The notes beneath the pieces are model-generated. The model was given only the letters and a program-made list of their open reading frames with translations, did no database searches and was not told where the DNA came from. From Prorocentrum cordatum (lineage: Eukaryota; Sar; Dinophyceae; Prorocentrales; Prorocentraceae): DNA of 64,000 nt. The stretch is taken from the NCBI GenBank assembly GCA_963575745.1, contig CAUYUJ010020674.1, positions 32,501-96,500 of the forward strand, written 5' to 3'. Below, piece by piece: positions 1 to 10,500 of this stretch. Positions within the stretch are counted from its first letter, which is position 1, and every line of letters begins with the position of its first letter. Made by a program: the position numbers and the translations under genes.

Positions 1-900
1 GGAGGAGGATGGGCCGAGGGGACGAGGAGGAGGCAGGAGGAGGAGGGAGGAGGCAGGAGAGGAGGAGGAGGATGGTCGGAGGGAGGAGGACGTGAGGGAG
101 GAGGAGGACGTGAGGCCGCGTGGCGGGGCCTGCACCCCGCCACCGGGCGGGGGCCCCTCCTGCGGAATTTCAGCCAGGCGGGGCGGTCAGCAAGACGACT
201 GCTTGGATAGAAGGAGGAGGAGGGGGGACGGGCGGAGGAGGAAGGATGGAGGAGGAGGGTATACTCCTCAAATAAGTGCTCCTCCTCTGTCCTCCTACTC
301 GTTTGCTCCTTCCTCGTCTCCTCGTCCTAGACTCTACTTCACTACTACATAATACTACGACTACGAAGCATCCTACGCCAACTACTCCCATACCTCACAT
401 ACACCGCCCCAATCCTAACGCACACTTGCTATAACTAAAACCACCCACCCACTAGTTCCTCTCCTCCCTCCTCTCCTCCCACTCACTCCACCCTCCTCCT
501 CCTCACTCCCCTCACTCTCATACCTCGGGAGGTGGGATGATGGTCTCACTCTCCCTCCTCCTCCTTCCTCATCCCTCCTCCTCCTCATCCTCCTCCTCTC
601 CCCTACTCATCCCTCCCTCCTCCTCCTCCTCGGCGAGAGGGATGATGCGGAGAGCTGCCACCACACCCCCGAGCGAGCCGCGGCGCCCGCCGCGCAAGAG
701 AGCAGCAACCAGAGGGGCCATCTGGAGAAGACCTGGGCGCTGCCGCCCGGGGCGTGGAGGGCGGCCCGCGGCTCCCCCCTCGCTGACCCCTCCCGCTCCC
801 GAGCCCCTCCCCGAAACGACGCGAAGATCGGGACAAAATCGGATCGGGACAACTCGAAATCTCTGAGAATCGGCGGGTGTGGAGGATGTATTGGGCGCCG
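1..900. repeat. GGA/CCT-rich low-complexity region without a gene
   Basis: Imperfect GGA-rich sequence fills the first 270 bases, and CCT-rich sequence follows between about 430 and 640. The short open frames here are Arg/Gly- or Ser/Pro-rich by-products of the triplet composition and overlap one another on both strands. I see no gene. Confidence 0.7.
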
Positions 901-903
901 CGG

Positions 904-957
904 TCGCTCCAGAGCGTTCCGGAGCGCTCTCAGAGCGCTCGGAACGCTCTGGAGCGA
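904..957. repeat. near-perfect 54-bp palindrome
   Basis: The left arm begins TCGCTCCAGAGCGTTCC and is followed by its reverse complement, with one extra G in the left arm and almost no loop. It would form a cruciform or strong hairpin. It lies in intergenic DNA between a CCT-rich tract and the duplicated element at 1135-1690. Confidence 0.75.
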
Positions 958-1134
958 TGTATCTCCCGATCCTAGCCCTCCCCGCCACTCCCCAGAAATC
1001 CGACGCTCCCAGGAAGGGCGCAAAGGATTTCCATCAGGGAACCTCCGAGAGTTGAAGCGAGAGTGGTCTTACATGTACTCTTGGGATTTACTGCTCAATT
1101 TGGACTTCGATCGAACTCTTGGCCGCGTTCGGCC

Positions 1135-1690
1135 TTCCGGGGCCCTCACCGGGCCTTGGGACCGTCAACAAATCGGGAGCGGTCAAGCGGGGGGTGTCCA
1201 AGAGTGGGGGGTGCAAATCATGACCGGCGGCATGTGCGCGGCCCAGCGGGGGGGCCAGGGACGTAATGAAACAAGAAGAGGCGCCATGAGATCTGCGGAG
1301 ATATCATGGCCCCCGCCATGATATCCGCCCCACCCTAGTCTTCACCCCCCTCTTTGCCGCCCCCGAACAAAACGAGCCCAATCGGAATCCGAAATCGAAT
1401 CGAATCGGAATCGGAATCCATCGGAGTCGAATAGAATCGAATCGGAGGATTCGAAACGATCCCCTGGCCTTCTGGGGCCCTCACCGGGCCTCGGGACCGT
1501 CAACAAATCGGGAGCGGCCAAGAGGGGGGTGTCCAAGAGAAGGGTGCAAATCATAACCGGCGGCATGTGCGCGACCCAGCGGGGGGGCCAGGGACGTAAT
1601 GAAACAAGAAGAGGCGCCATGAGATCTGCGGAGATATCATGGCCCCCGCCATGATATTTCCCCCCCACAGTCTTCACCCCCCTCTTGGCC
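1135..1690. repeat. tandem duplication carrying inverted-repeat element family F2
   Basis: A unit with CACCGGGCCT, GGGACCGTCAACAAATCGGG and a GGGGGGTGTCC end occurs at about 1140-1350 and again at about 1470-1690. Each copy contains the palindrome ATATCATGGCCCCCGCCATG plus ATAT or a close variant. The ends are imperfect inverted repeats around a run of Gs (AGGGGGGTGAAGAC in reverse complement). A third copy, inverted, sits in an intron of gene A at about 24434-24610, so this is a dispersed MITE-like family. Confidence 0.65.
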
Positions 1691-1802
1691 GCCCCCGAAC
1701 AAGCCGACTCGGGGCGAACAAAAACCGGGCCTACAGGGAAGTGGTCTCCAGACGCCCGGGGGCTCGCACAGCGGGGCGGCCGGAGAGCTCTGGGCCTCGA
1801 GG

Positions 1803-1985
1803 GCCTCCTCCTCCTCCTCCTCCTCGGCCTCCTCCTCCTCCTCTCATCCTCTCTTCCTCCTCCTCCTCCTCCTCCTCCACAACCTCCAACTCCTCCTCCA
1901 CCCCCTCCTCCTCCCCCTCCTCCTCCTCCTCCACCCCCTCCTCCTCCTCCTCCTCCTCCTCCTCCTCCTCCTCCTCCTCCTCCTT
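1803..1985. repeat. (TCC)n tract
   Basis: Nearly uninterrupted TCC/CTC triplets. Open frames across it encode poly-Ser, poly-Pro, poly-Leu or, on the other strand, poly-Glu/Gly. They are composition effects. Confidence 0.85.
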
Positions 1986-2080
1986 CGAGGGGCGCCTGGG
2001 GCTCCCCTTCGACACGCCAGGTCTCTGCGAGTGCAGGGCGGGCTTCGGCGCAAGAGGTACGGGGACGGGAGGGAACTCGC

Positions 2081-2202
2081 CATCGCTTGGACGTCCATTC
2101 CCTGTGGTTTTTTCGGTCTCGTGCGTAGCCTTTTGCGCCAAAGGATCGAGGGTGCTCCTCGATGGTCCTCGCCGAAGGAAAAATGCACACGTCCGAGCGA
2201 TG
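2081..2202. mobile_element. MITE-like element, family F3, copy 1
   Basis: About 120 bp bounded by inverted repeats CATCGCTTGGACGT and, at the other end, the complement of CATCGCTCGGACGTG. The interior contains GATGGTCCTCGCCGA. Other copies are at 27847-27966, 40213-40334 and 62685-62803, with a partial one at 28665-28735. There is no coding capacity. Confidence 0.7.
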
Positions 2203-2403
2203 CCAAGGGAAGGGATGGGGTGAAGCTGGGCGCGCTCGCGGCTCGTCGGGCAGCTTATCGCTCCCTCCCATTCCTTGTATGTGGCGTTTATGTTTCTCTA
2301 TCTGGGGTTCAGTCGGGCCTATCCCCCATACAGAAGGATTTCCGACGAAGAATCAGAAATACTCCCGAAATAGTCCACCAATAATCCAAACATAGTCCGG
2401 CGA

Positions 2404-2530
2404 CTACTTCTCCCAACCATCCTGTGGTAGTGGGTCCTCGTTTTGAAGAGACAGCGCTCCGCGTCCTCCTCCTCTCCTCCTCCTCCCCCTCCTCCCTCCC
2501 CCCCCCCCCTCCTCGATTTTTCCCCTCTTC
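2404..2530 (+). repeat. end module A plus TCC tract of the array element
   Basis: The sequence CCAACCATCCTG, then GGGTCCTCGTTTTGAAGAGA, then CAGCGC leads into a TCC-rich tract and the 77-bp array. The same module, always followed by a TCC (or GGA on the other strand) tract and an array, recurs at 31813-31855, 36369-36418 (inverted) and, diverged, at 39165-39223 (inverted). Confidence 0.7.
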
Positions 2531-2539
2531 CCTGCGTTT

Positions 2540-4990
2540 ACCCCACCCAGGGCAGCGTCTCGTAGCCCCATAGGGAACTCCACCGAAGGCCCCAGTGGGA
2601 GTGCCCGCATGCGGTCCCCCCACCCAGGGCAGCGCTTCGTGGCCCCATGAGAGCTCCACCGAAGGCCCCAGTGGGGGTGCCCGCATGCGGTTCCCCCGCC
2701 CAGGGCAGCGCTTCGTTGCCCCATAGGGGGCCCCACCGAAGGCCCCCGGGGGGGGGGGGGGGCGCGCATGCGGTTCCCACCCAGGGCAACGTTTCGTAGC
2801 CCCGTAGGGAGCTCCACCGACGGCCCCAGTGGGGGTGCCCGTATGCGGTTCCCCCACCCAAGGCAGCGCTTCGTGGCCCCATAGGGAGCTCCACCGAAGG
2901 CCCCAGTAGGAATGCCCGCATGCGCTTCCCCCACCCAGGGCAGCGCTTCGTGGCCCCATAGGGAGCTCCACCGAAGGCTCCAGTGTGGGTGCCCGCATGC
3001 GGTTCCCCCGACCCAGGGCAGCGTTTCGTGGCCCCGTAGGGAGCTCCACCGAAGGCAACAGTGGGGGTGCCCGCATGCGGTTCCCCCACCCAGGGCAGCG
3101 CTTCGTGGCCCCATGGGGAGCTCCACCGAAGGCCCCAGTGGGGGTGCCCGCTTGCGCTTCCCCCACCCAAAGCAACGCTTCGTGGCCGCATAGGGAGCTC
3201 CACCGAAGGCCCCAGTGGGGGTGCCCGCTTGTGGTCCCCCCACCCAGGGCAGCGTTTCGCTGCCCCATAGGGAGCTCCACCGAAGGCCCCAGTGGGAAGG
3301 TCCGCGCGCGGTCCCCCCACACAGGGCAGCGCTTCGTAGCCCCATAGGGAGCTCCACCGAAGGCCCCAGCGGGGGTGCCCGCATGCGGTTCCCCCACCCA
3401 GGGCAGCGCTTCGTGGCCCCATAAGGAGCTCCACCGAAGGCCCCAGTGGGGGTGCCCGCTTGCGGTTCCCCCGACCAAGGGCAGCGTTTCGTGGCCCCAT
3501 AGGGAGCTCCCCCACCCAGGGCAGCGCTTCGTGGCCCCATAAGGAGCTCCACCGAAGGCCCCAGTGGGGGTGCCCGCTTGCGGTTCCCCCGACCAAGGGC
3601 AGCGTTTCGTGGCCCCATAGGGAGCTCCACCGAAGGCCTCAGTGGGGGTGCCCGCATGCGGTTCCCCCACCCAGGGCAGCGCTTCGTGGCAACATGGGGA
3701 GCTCCACCGAAGGCCCCAGTGGGGGTGCCCGCATGCGGTTCCCCCACCCAAGGCAGCGCTTCGTGGCCGCCCCAGTGGGGGTGCCCGCTTGTGGTTCCCC
3801 CACCCAGGGCAGCGTTTCGTTGCCCCATAGGGAGCTCTACCGAAGGCCCCAGTGGGGGTGCCCGCATGCGGTTCCCCCACCCAGGGCAGCGCTTCGTTGC
3901 CCCATAGGGAGCTCCACCGAAGGCCCCAAGGAGAGGTATGCGGTTCCCACTCAGGGCAGCGCTTCGTAGCCCCATAGGAAGCTCCACCGAAGGCCCCCAG
4001 TGGGGGTGCCCGCATGCGGTTCCCCCACCCAGGGCAGCGCTTCGTAGCCCCATAGGGAGCTCCACCGAAGGCCCCAGTGGGGGCTTTCCGCATGCGGTTC
4101 CCCCACCCAGGGCAACGCTCCGTAGCTCCATAGGCAGTTCCACCGACAGCTCCAGTGGGGGTGCCCGCATGCGGTTCCCCCACCCACGGCAGCGTTTCGT
4201 AGCCCCATCAAGAGCTCCACCGAAGGCCCCAGTGGGGGTGCCCGCATGCGGTTCCCCCACCCAGGGCAGCGCTTCGTTGCCCCATAAGAAGCTCCACCGA
4301 AGGCCCCAGTGGGAAGTCCTGCATGCGGTCCCCCCACCCAGGGCAGCGTTTCGTAGCCCCATAGGGAGCAGCCAGCGATTGCCTCAGTGGGGGTGCCCGC
4401 ATGCGGTTCCCCCACCCAGGGCAGCGTTTCGTAGCCCCATGGGGAGCTCCACCGAAGGCCCCAGTGGGGGTGCCCGCTTGCGGTTCCCCCACCCAGGGCA
4501 GCGCTTCGTGGCCCCATAGGGAGCTCCACCGAAGGCCCCAGTGGGGGTGCCCGCTTGCGGTTCCCCCACCCAGGGCAGAGGATCGTAGCCCAATAGGGAA
4601 CTCCACCGAAGGCCCCAGTGGGGGTGTTCGCATGCGTCTCCCCTACCCAGGACAGCGCTCCGTGGCCCCATAGGGAGCTCCACCGAAGGCCCCAATGGGG
4701 GTGCCCGCACGCGGTTCCCCCACCCAGGGCAGCGCTTCGTAGCCCCATGGGGAGCTCCACCGAAGGCGCCAGAGGCGCAGTTCGCATGCGTCTCCACCAC
4801 CCGTGACAGCGCTTCGTGGCCCCATAAGGAGCTCCAGCGAAGCTCCCAATGGCGCAGTTTGCATGCGTCTCCCTCGCCCAAGGCAGCGTTTCGCTGCCCC
4901 ATAGGGAGCTACACCGAAGGCCCCAATGGCGGTGTCCACATGCGTCCGCGCGACCAATGTCGGCGCACGCCTCACAAGTTCCGTGGCCCC
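2540..4990 (+). repeat. 77-bp minisatellite array, about 30 units
   Basis: The repeat unit contains CTTCGTGGCCCCATAGGGAG, CTCCACCGAAGGCCCCAGTG and GGTGCCCGCATGCGGTTCCC. The spacing between identical points (for example 2871 and 2948) is 77 bp. Units diverge by point changes and small deletions. Because 77 is not a multiple of 3 and the unit lacks stops in most frames, open frames of 600-650 codons arise on the minus strand; they have no coding signal beyond the repeat. Confidence 0.9.
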
Positions 4991-5017
4991 ATAGGAGCTT
5001 CACCGAAACCGGTACCC

Positions 5018-5060
5018 ACAATGCGGTACTCGCAACTGCACATGGTTGGGTCCTTCGTCA
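5018..5060 (+). repeat. end module B of the array element
   Basis: The sequence CAACTGCACATGGTTGGGTC followed by CTTCGTCAGGCTAAT closes the array. A close copy stands at 33975-34010 and an inverted one at 34868-34915, again at the array edge. This fixed border suggests that the arrays move or amplify as units with defined ends. Confidence 0.65.
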
Positions 5061-5153
5061 GGCTAATTTGCATATGTTTTGACCTTCATGGGGTATGTTG
5101 GGGGTATCTTTTATTTTTCGTCGAAAGTCCCCCTGTAGGGGGACACGCCCGAC

Positions 5154-5730
5154 ATAAATCTGGGGACGCGTGCCATAGCCGACTCACGACTCCCACAGAC
5201 GCAAAAAAAACAGCACTTCATTCGATGCGCAATCATAACAAAAGGTAAGCTGCGTGCACAGGAGAAGGAGGAGGAGGAGGCGGGTGAGCAGGAGGATGAG
5301 TGGGAGGACGAGGTGAGGACGAACATCAGCAGCAGGAACCAAAGCGGAAGGATCAAGAGGCCAAGGAAGACCAAGGGAAGGAGGAGGGGAAATGAGGGGG
5401 GCGACCATGATGAAGACAGACTCGGGCTCAGAAGACTGACCCACGCCGGGGCGAGACTAACAGCAGCAGCAGTAACTGGAGTGGAAAGAGCAGAAGGGTC
5501 AGGAGGACCCGAGGAAGGTGGACGAGGGGAATGATGGGGAGGGGGACCGTAACGAAGCGAGACTGGGATCCAGAACTGTGGCCCGTGCTGGGGCGCGAGG
5601 GCCAGTCTGAACAGCGGAAGCCACGCGCCGATCCGAAAAGGAGGCCCACGCTGCAGCGGGAGCACCACTTGAAGCACCTGAAGAATCGGATTGCCAAAAA
5701 CCACGAGACATACAATCTTTGAATTCTTTG
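5154..5730. other. intergenic sequence, no gene recognised
   Basis: Unique-looking sequence with moderately purine-rich stretches around 5255-5530. The open frames are short, Ser/Pro- or Arg-rich and overlap on both strands. I see no motif or element. Confidence 0.5.
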
Positions 5731-5830
5731 GGCGCCCGAGATATCCGGGGTAACTCGGGCCCGGGGTAACTCGGGTTTGGATTCCCGGAAAAGGAACCCG
5801 AGTTAGCCCTGACCCGAAATACCCCTGATT
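5731..5830. repeat. dispersed repeat F7, copy 1 (internal inverted repeats)
   Basis: The sequence contains ATCCGGGGTAACTCGGGC, a second GGGGTAACTCGGG, then GGAACCCGAGTTAG, which can fold back on the first part. A close copy lies at 25824-25930 and a diverged one at about 61368-61430. The family is short and non-coding. Confidence 0.65.
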
Positions 5831-6300
5831 TAGACGGCAACCGTGTTAGAGTTTCTTTAGGGGGGTGTGGCAGCTCATTTCGGCCGGGAACTCACCCCAA
5901 GTGCCCGGCCGTAGCGCACCAGTTCGGCCAAATTCGGCGCCCCCGACCTGGCCAGAACCCCCCTTCTCCGACGAGACATCGGGCAGGCATGGCAGCGACG
6001 GCGGCGGCAGGGTAGGGCATGGCATGGCAGGGCCCTCCTCCTTTGTCCGCGTCCTCCCCCCTCTCCTCGCCCTTCTCCCTCTCCTCGTCCTTATCCCTCC
6101 CCCCCCCTCTCCGTTCCTAGTCGCCCTCCTCCCTCTCCTCGTCCGCCTCCATCTTGCCCTCTTTGGCTTCGTCCACGCCTGCCCAAAACTCCGGCCCGAG
6201 ACCTGTCCAGGGGAGCCTTCTGACTTGAATCCCGGGGCGCATCCAGCCGTGGCGACGCGGACGCCCCAGGAGGCCCAAACGCAGGACACAAAAATCCTTC
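5831..6300. other. intergenic sequence with a CTCCT-rich stretch
   Basis: GC-rich sequence leading into the dispersed repeat at 6310. A TCC/CTC-rich stretch lies at 6030-6160. Overlapping Arg/Pro-rich open frames occur on both strands. I see no gene. Confidence 0.5.
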
Positions 6301-6309
6301 GCACCACGA

Positions 6310-6611
6310 CCTCGGTCCTGAGAGAAGCGAGAGGGCCCCAAGCGAGGCGGCGGCGGGGGGGGGGGGGGGCGAGGGCCGGGGCGGCTGGCCCAAGCCGAGC
6401 CGTCTGCGCGGCGGCCCCGGCGAGCGCAGCCAGCGCGGGCGGCCGCCGCAGCAGGCGGGGCCCACCCCTGCCATCCTGCCTCTCTCGGGCGCCCCTCGTC
6501 CTCTTCCTCCACCTCCCATCTTCTTGTCGCTGTTGGTGCTGATGAAGATGATGGCACACAGGCAAGCAGCAAGCATGCAAGCAAACAAACGCGCACGCAC
6601 GCACGCACGGA

Positions 6612-6652
<41 letters not shown>

Positions 6653-7090
6653 GCAAGCAAGCAAGGGGGCTGTTTCGCATTTTCGCAGAAAACGCCGCTC
6701 CCAGCGATAGTTTTGAAAAAAATGAATTGACGCAAGCGCCTTTTTTTTCAAAACCCTCGCTGGGAGTGGCGTTTTCTGCACTTCGCGCCGTTTCGGCCTT
6801 CAGCAAACAAGCAAACAATGAGAGCAACTGGTTTCGGTGTTGTTGTTGCTGGCGTTGTTGTTTGTCTGTTGTTGGTATGCGTGTTTGTTTGGTTGATTGT
6901 TGTTTGTTTGTTTGATTGTTTGATTGTTTGATTGTTTGTTTTGTTTGTTTTGTTTGTTTGTTTGATTGCGTGATTGCTTGATTGCTTGTTTGATTGAGTG
7001 ATTGTTTGTTTTGTTGTTTGATTGGTTGTGTGCGTGTTTTGTTTGTTTGTTTGTTTGTTTGTTTGTTTGTTTGTTTGTTCGTGTGTTTAT
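6310..7090. repeat. dispersed composite repeat F6, copy 1, with hairpin and (TTTG)n tail
   Basis: In order it holds a GC-rich block (GCGGCCGCCGCAGCAGGCGG), a (GCAC)n tract at about 6588-6650, a 95-bp hairpin at 6685-6779 and a long TTTG/TTGA-rich tail to about 7090. The same order appears at 17313-17785, where the tail is the complement, (AAAC)n. The hairpin arms are GCAGAAAACGCC(G/A)CTCCC and its complement. No coding frame is conserved. Confidence 0.7.
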
Positions 7091-7586
7091 TGTTGGGCAC
7101 TCTCGTGAAACCCATCGTGATTCGACAACTTCGGCTGAGCCCGCGGCACGACAGAGAGGGCAGACTCAAGCGGTGGAAGCCCACGGCGAGTGCCGACTAG
7201 CCAGTCGCACAGAGCGTCCAGCGGGGCGACGGCGCAGCTGCCCTAAAGAACGGTACCACAACAACCAACCGCAGGCATGCTAGGTACTGGCGCTGTTGCC
7301 GCCCATGTGACAATCATTTAATTGAGGTAATCATGGCGGCTGCACAAAACACACCGCTATACTGTAACTTACGAGTTCTACGAGCTTGGCTGGCCGACCG
7401 AACATCCTCAACCCTCTACTATGCTGTTCTCACCCGAATCCCGCCGTAAGGGGCAAACCGTTCAAACCCATCCCCCGTCCCCAAGGAGAAATTCGGCGCG
7501 CTGCCGGATGCCGCGCCCCCGACAAACATGCGGCAGACCACGCGCCGCCAAGCGACCGCACTGTGCAAACGAATCGTCTTGACAGC

Positions 7587-10500
7587 CTACAGTCCGCTAC
7601 TCTTGCTCATGCGATCCAACAGCATGGCGATCCGCGGATCTGCCTTCAGGAAAATCGACTTGCCCAGGCCCCGATGGACGCGCCTGCAGAGGGCCTGGCG
7701 CAGCTCGCCCGCCCTAAGCGGGCGATAGATGGCCTGAACGGCAGCGAGATTGCCTAGCACCTCGCCGCCGCGCTGCAGGAGCTGCTGGGCTGAAGCGGAC
7801 AGCAGCGCTTCCGTGTTGCAGGCGGCCTCGAAGCCCTTCAGCTCAGGGTGCGCGCGGATGGCCTCCGCAAGAATGGTCTGCGCATCCACCATGCGCCTGT
7901 GCACTTTCTGGGCCGAGCCCATCGTCGCCTTGAGGGCCTGGGGGGGGAAGATGAGAGCGGCAGCGGGAAGAAGGACGTGGAGGAGGATGAGGATCCGCCC
8001 CCGCTCCCCCCTGGCCCGGCCCAGGCTGAGAGGGGGCGAGGCCAACGGTGGAGCGGCGAGGGGATGGGGGAGGGAGGAGGAGGAGGAGGAGGAGGAGGAG
8101 GAGGAGAAGGAGGAGGAGGAGGAGAAGGAGGAGGAGGAGGAGGAGGAGGAGGAGGAGCAGGACGGGGAGTCGTTCGGTCCCCTCTCGCCTCCTCGTCCTC
8201 GTCTCCCCCCCTCCTTCTCCTCTTCGGCACGGTCGCTCCTCCCCCATCCATTCCCCCTCCTCCTGGAAGGAGGCGGCGGCCTCCGTCTGGCTCTCGTTGG
8301 CGATCTGCAGGAGCTGGTCCTTGACAGCGTCGATGTCGTCACCCTGGTTCACGGCAATCTCGACGGACTTGCCGTGCTCGCCGTCCTCGAGCTGCTTGGA
8401 CAGCCCCTCGGATACGGTCTCGAAGTACTTGTTAGCGGCGTTGGAAGCGCCGAGAGCTCGCTCCGCGAGCGCCCCCGCGCCGAGCTGCACGAAGTCGAGG
8501 AGAGGATTGCGCTCAGCGCCCATCGTCAGCGCCTGGCTTGCAGCTTTGGACCACGCTGGCACCGCCGAGGCCACCCCCGCGAGCAGCGCACCGGCAGCCT
8601 CGGCTGCCTCAGCACCATTGCCGTTGTCGAGGGAAACAGCGGACAGCTTGTTAACGTGCTGGGCGAACAGCACCAGGGCTGGGGAAATGCACACGATGGG
8701 GCACGCGACGGAGCCAGCGCCGTTGCCGATCACCATGTCGGCCTTGGAGAGGTCGAACCTCGCCATCAGGTCGAAACTCTTGCTCGCGGAATCGGTAGCC
8801 TCGATCACGCAGGTGGCCTGGGTGTCTTCGTCGAGAGCGACGCCCACCTTCGACTCGTGGTACAGGGCGCGGATGGCCTGAATCGCGTCGGCCGTCAACC
8901 CGCCCGCTGCCGCCCCAGCATCACGATCAACAGGCGGTGGCGGTGCCAGCGCTTCTCCAGCATCCACAGCAGCAGCACCCACGGCGCCCGACTCCTCCAC
9001 GAGGGTCTGCGTGGCGCCGTAGAGCTCGTCCTTCCTAGCGTAGAGAGCGCCCAGAGCAAGCGCGAACGGGACGCAGGACTCCACCTCGGATGCCATGATG
9101 ATTTTGGCTTGCCTGCTCACGGCCGCGCGAATCCAAACCTGCAGCGTGCCAGCGCTCTGACCGAAAACGCGGCCAGGTGAAGCGGGCCCGGACCTGAACG
9201 CGTTCCAGACATTGACCACCTCTGGATCGAAGAGGATATTGGTGCCGGGAGCGTCGCCCAGCGAGGCAATCTTGACGAGCTTGGGGGCCGCGGCCATGAT
9301 GCAATTCAGCAGCGCGTTGACGTCTTCTGCTGAACGCCGAAGCTGGTCGACGAGTGCTGCCGGGGCCACCGCGTCCAACGGCAAGACGGCGATGTCACTG
9401 CGGGCGTCGAGCGTATCGAGCAAGGTCCGGACTGACGACACGTCGGGCATCTTCGCGGTGGTGGGTTTCTTGAGGAATCCGATGAAGCCCAGGAAAATGG
9501 TCGAGTCGAACACTTTCTTCACCTTCGCGCGCAGGCAACTTTTGAGGTGGTCGATGAGCTCCTTCTGCGCTACCTCTGCCCCTGCGATAGTCACAGCGTG
9601 GTCTCGAAGAAGCCGCTCATTGCCGGCGATCTTGGCGTGGGCGGTCAGGGCGTGCAGCTCCGAGTACTTCTCGTGGTCGATAATTTTCAGCTCGCCATCG
9701 CAGGGCGCGATCACACCCGGGCGCTTCCTGATATCATCAAGCAGCGCCGCTGCACGTCCCAAGTCCGCGGACAAGGACGCCTCCTTCTGGTGCGCGGACA
9801 GCTGGTTCGTGACCGACAGGAACAAGGCAATGCCGGTTGGCAGCTGCAGGCTCTTGTGGAGGGGCCCCGTCTTCACAGTTGCAAGAGTACTCTTGGCTTC
9901 CTGGATGCTCTTCGCGACGTCTTCGCTGGTCTCGCCGGCGGTGATCGGAGTGCTGAGCAAGGCAACGCGGGCGATGTCCTGTGAAAGAGCAGCATCCAGG
10001 TGGTCCAGCTTCGGGTTCCCCGTAGCGACCTGGGCGAACTCAAGCAAGGCGGCCTCCGCTGTCGGCGGAGCGGGTGAGTCTGCCGTCGGCGCCCCAATCT
10101 TGCAGATGTCGCTGATCGTCTGCAGGACGACCCGCTTCTTCAAGTCAGCGGCGCTGGCTGCCAGCCCATGCGCGTCGACCAGCTTCGCCAGGGAGTCAAT
10201 GAGCTCACCCCAGTCAGCCCGCCGCGCATGTTCGGCCGCCCGTCGCAGAGCAATCGCCTCGAACGACTTCGCCCAACTCATGGATGCCGACGCCAGCTGC
10301 AAGCGCCGCCCTGACGTCCGCCTCCAGCTCATCCGCCGCGCAGGCAACGGCGCCCGGGGTGCGCTGCTCGAGAACGCGGCAGACGGGCTCAAGCCAGCTC
10401 AGCGCCTCCTCGGCTGAGTCACAAAGCCCCATGCCGCGAGTCTGGTTCATGCCGTCGTAGCCCCTCGCGTACAACTCCTTGAGCTCCGGAGTCACGCGGG

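Larger units (their letters stand above)
2312..5153 (+). mobile_element. 2.84-kb terminal-inverted-repeat element carrying a 77-bp tandem array
   Basis: The left end begins GTCGGGCCTATCCCCCATAC and the right end is the complement of GTCGGGCGTGTCCCCCTACA. The similarity continues inwards for about 50 bases on each side (CGACGAA followed by an A-rich stretch). The same terminal sequence bounds two short elements without an array at 42211-42361 and 61759-61915, so this is a short DNA-transposon-like element that has acquired a long satellite. No transposase is encoded. No clear target-site duplication was found. Confidence 0.75.

Noticed and set aside
2309-4362. Open frames of 624 and 652 codons on the minus strand
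   Set aside because: They are translations of the 77-bp satellite; all frames are similarly open and the residues cycle with the repeat period.
2540-4990. CRISPR-like regular array
   Set aside because: Units are contiguous and similar over their whole length; there are no unique spacers, and the context is eukaryotic.
7750-9180. 476-codon plus-strand frame opposite gene B
   Set aside because: It lies antisense to a stretch with strong protein character on the minus strand and crosses the GGA intron.
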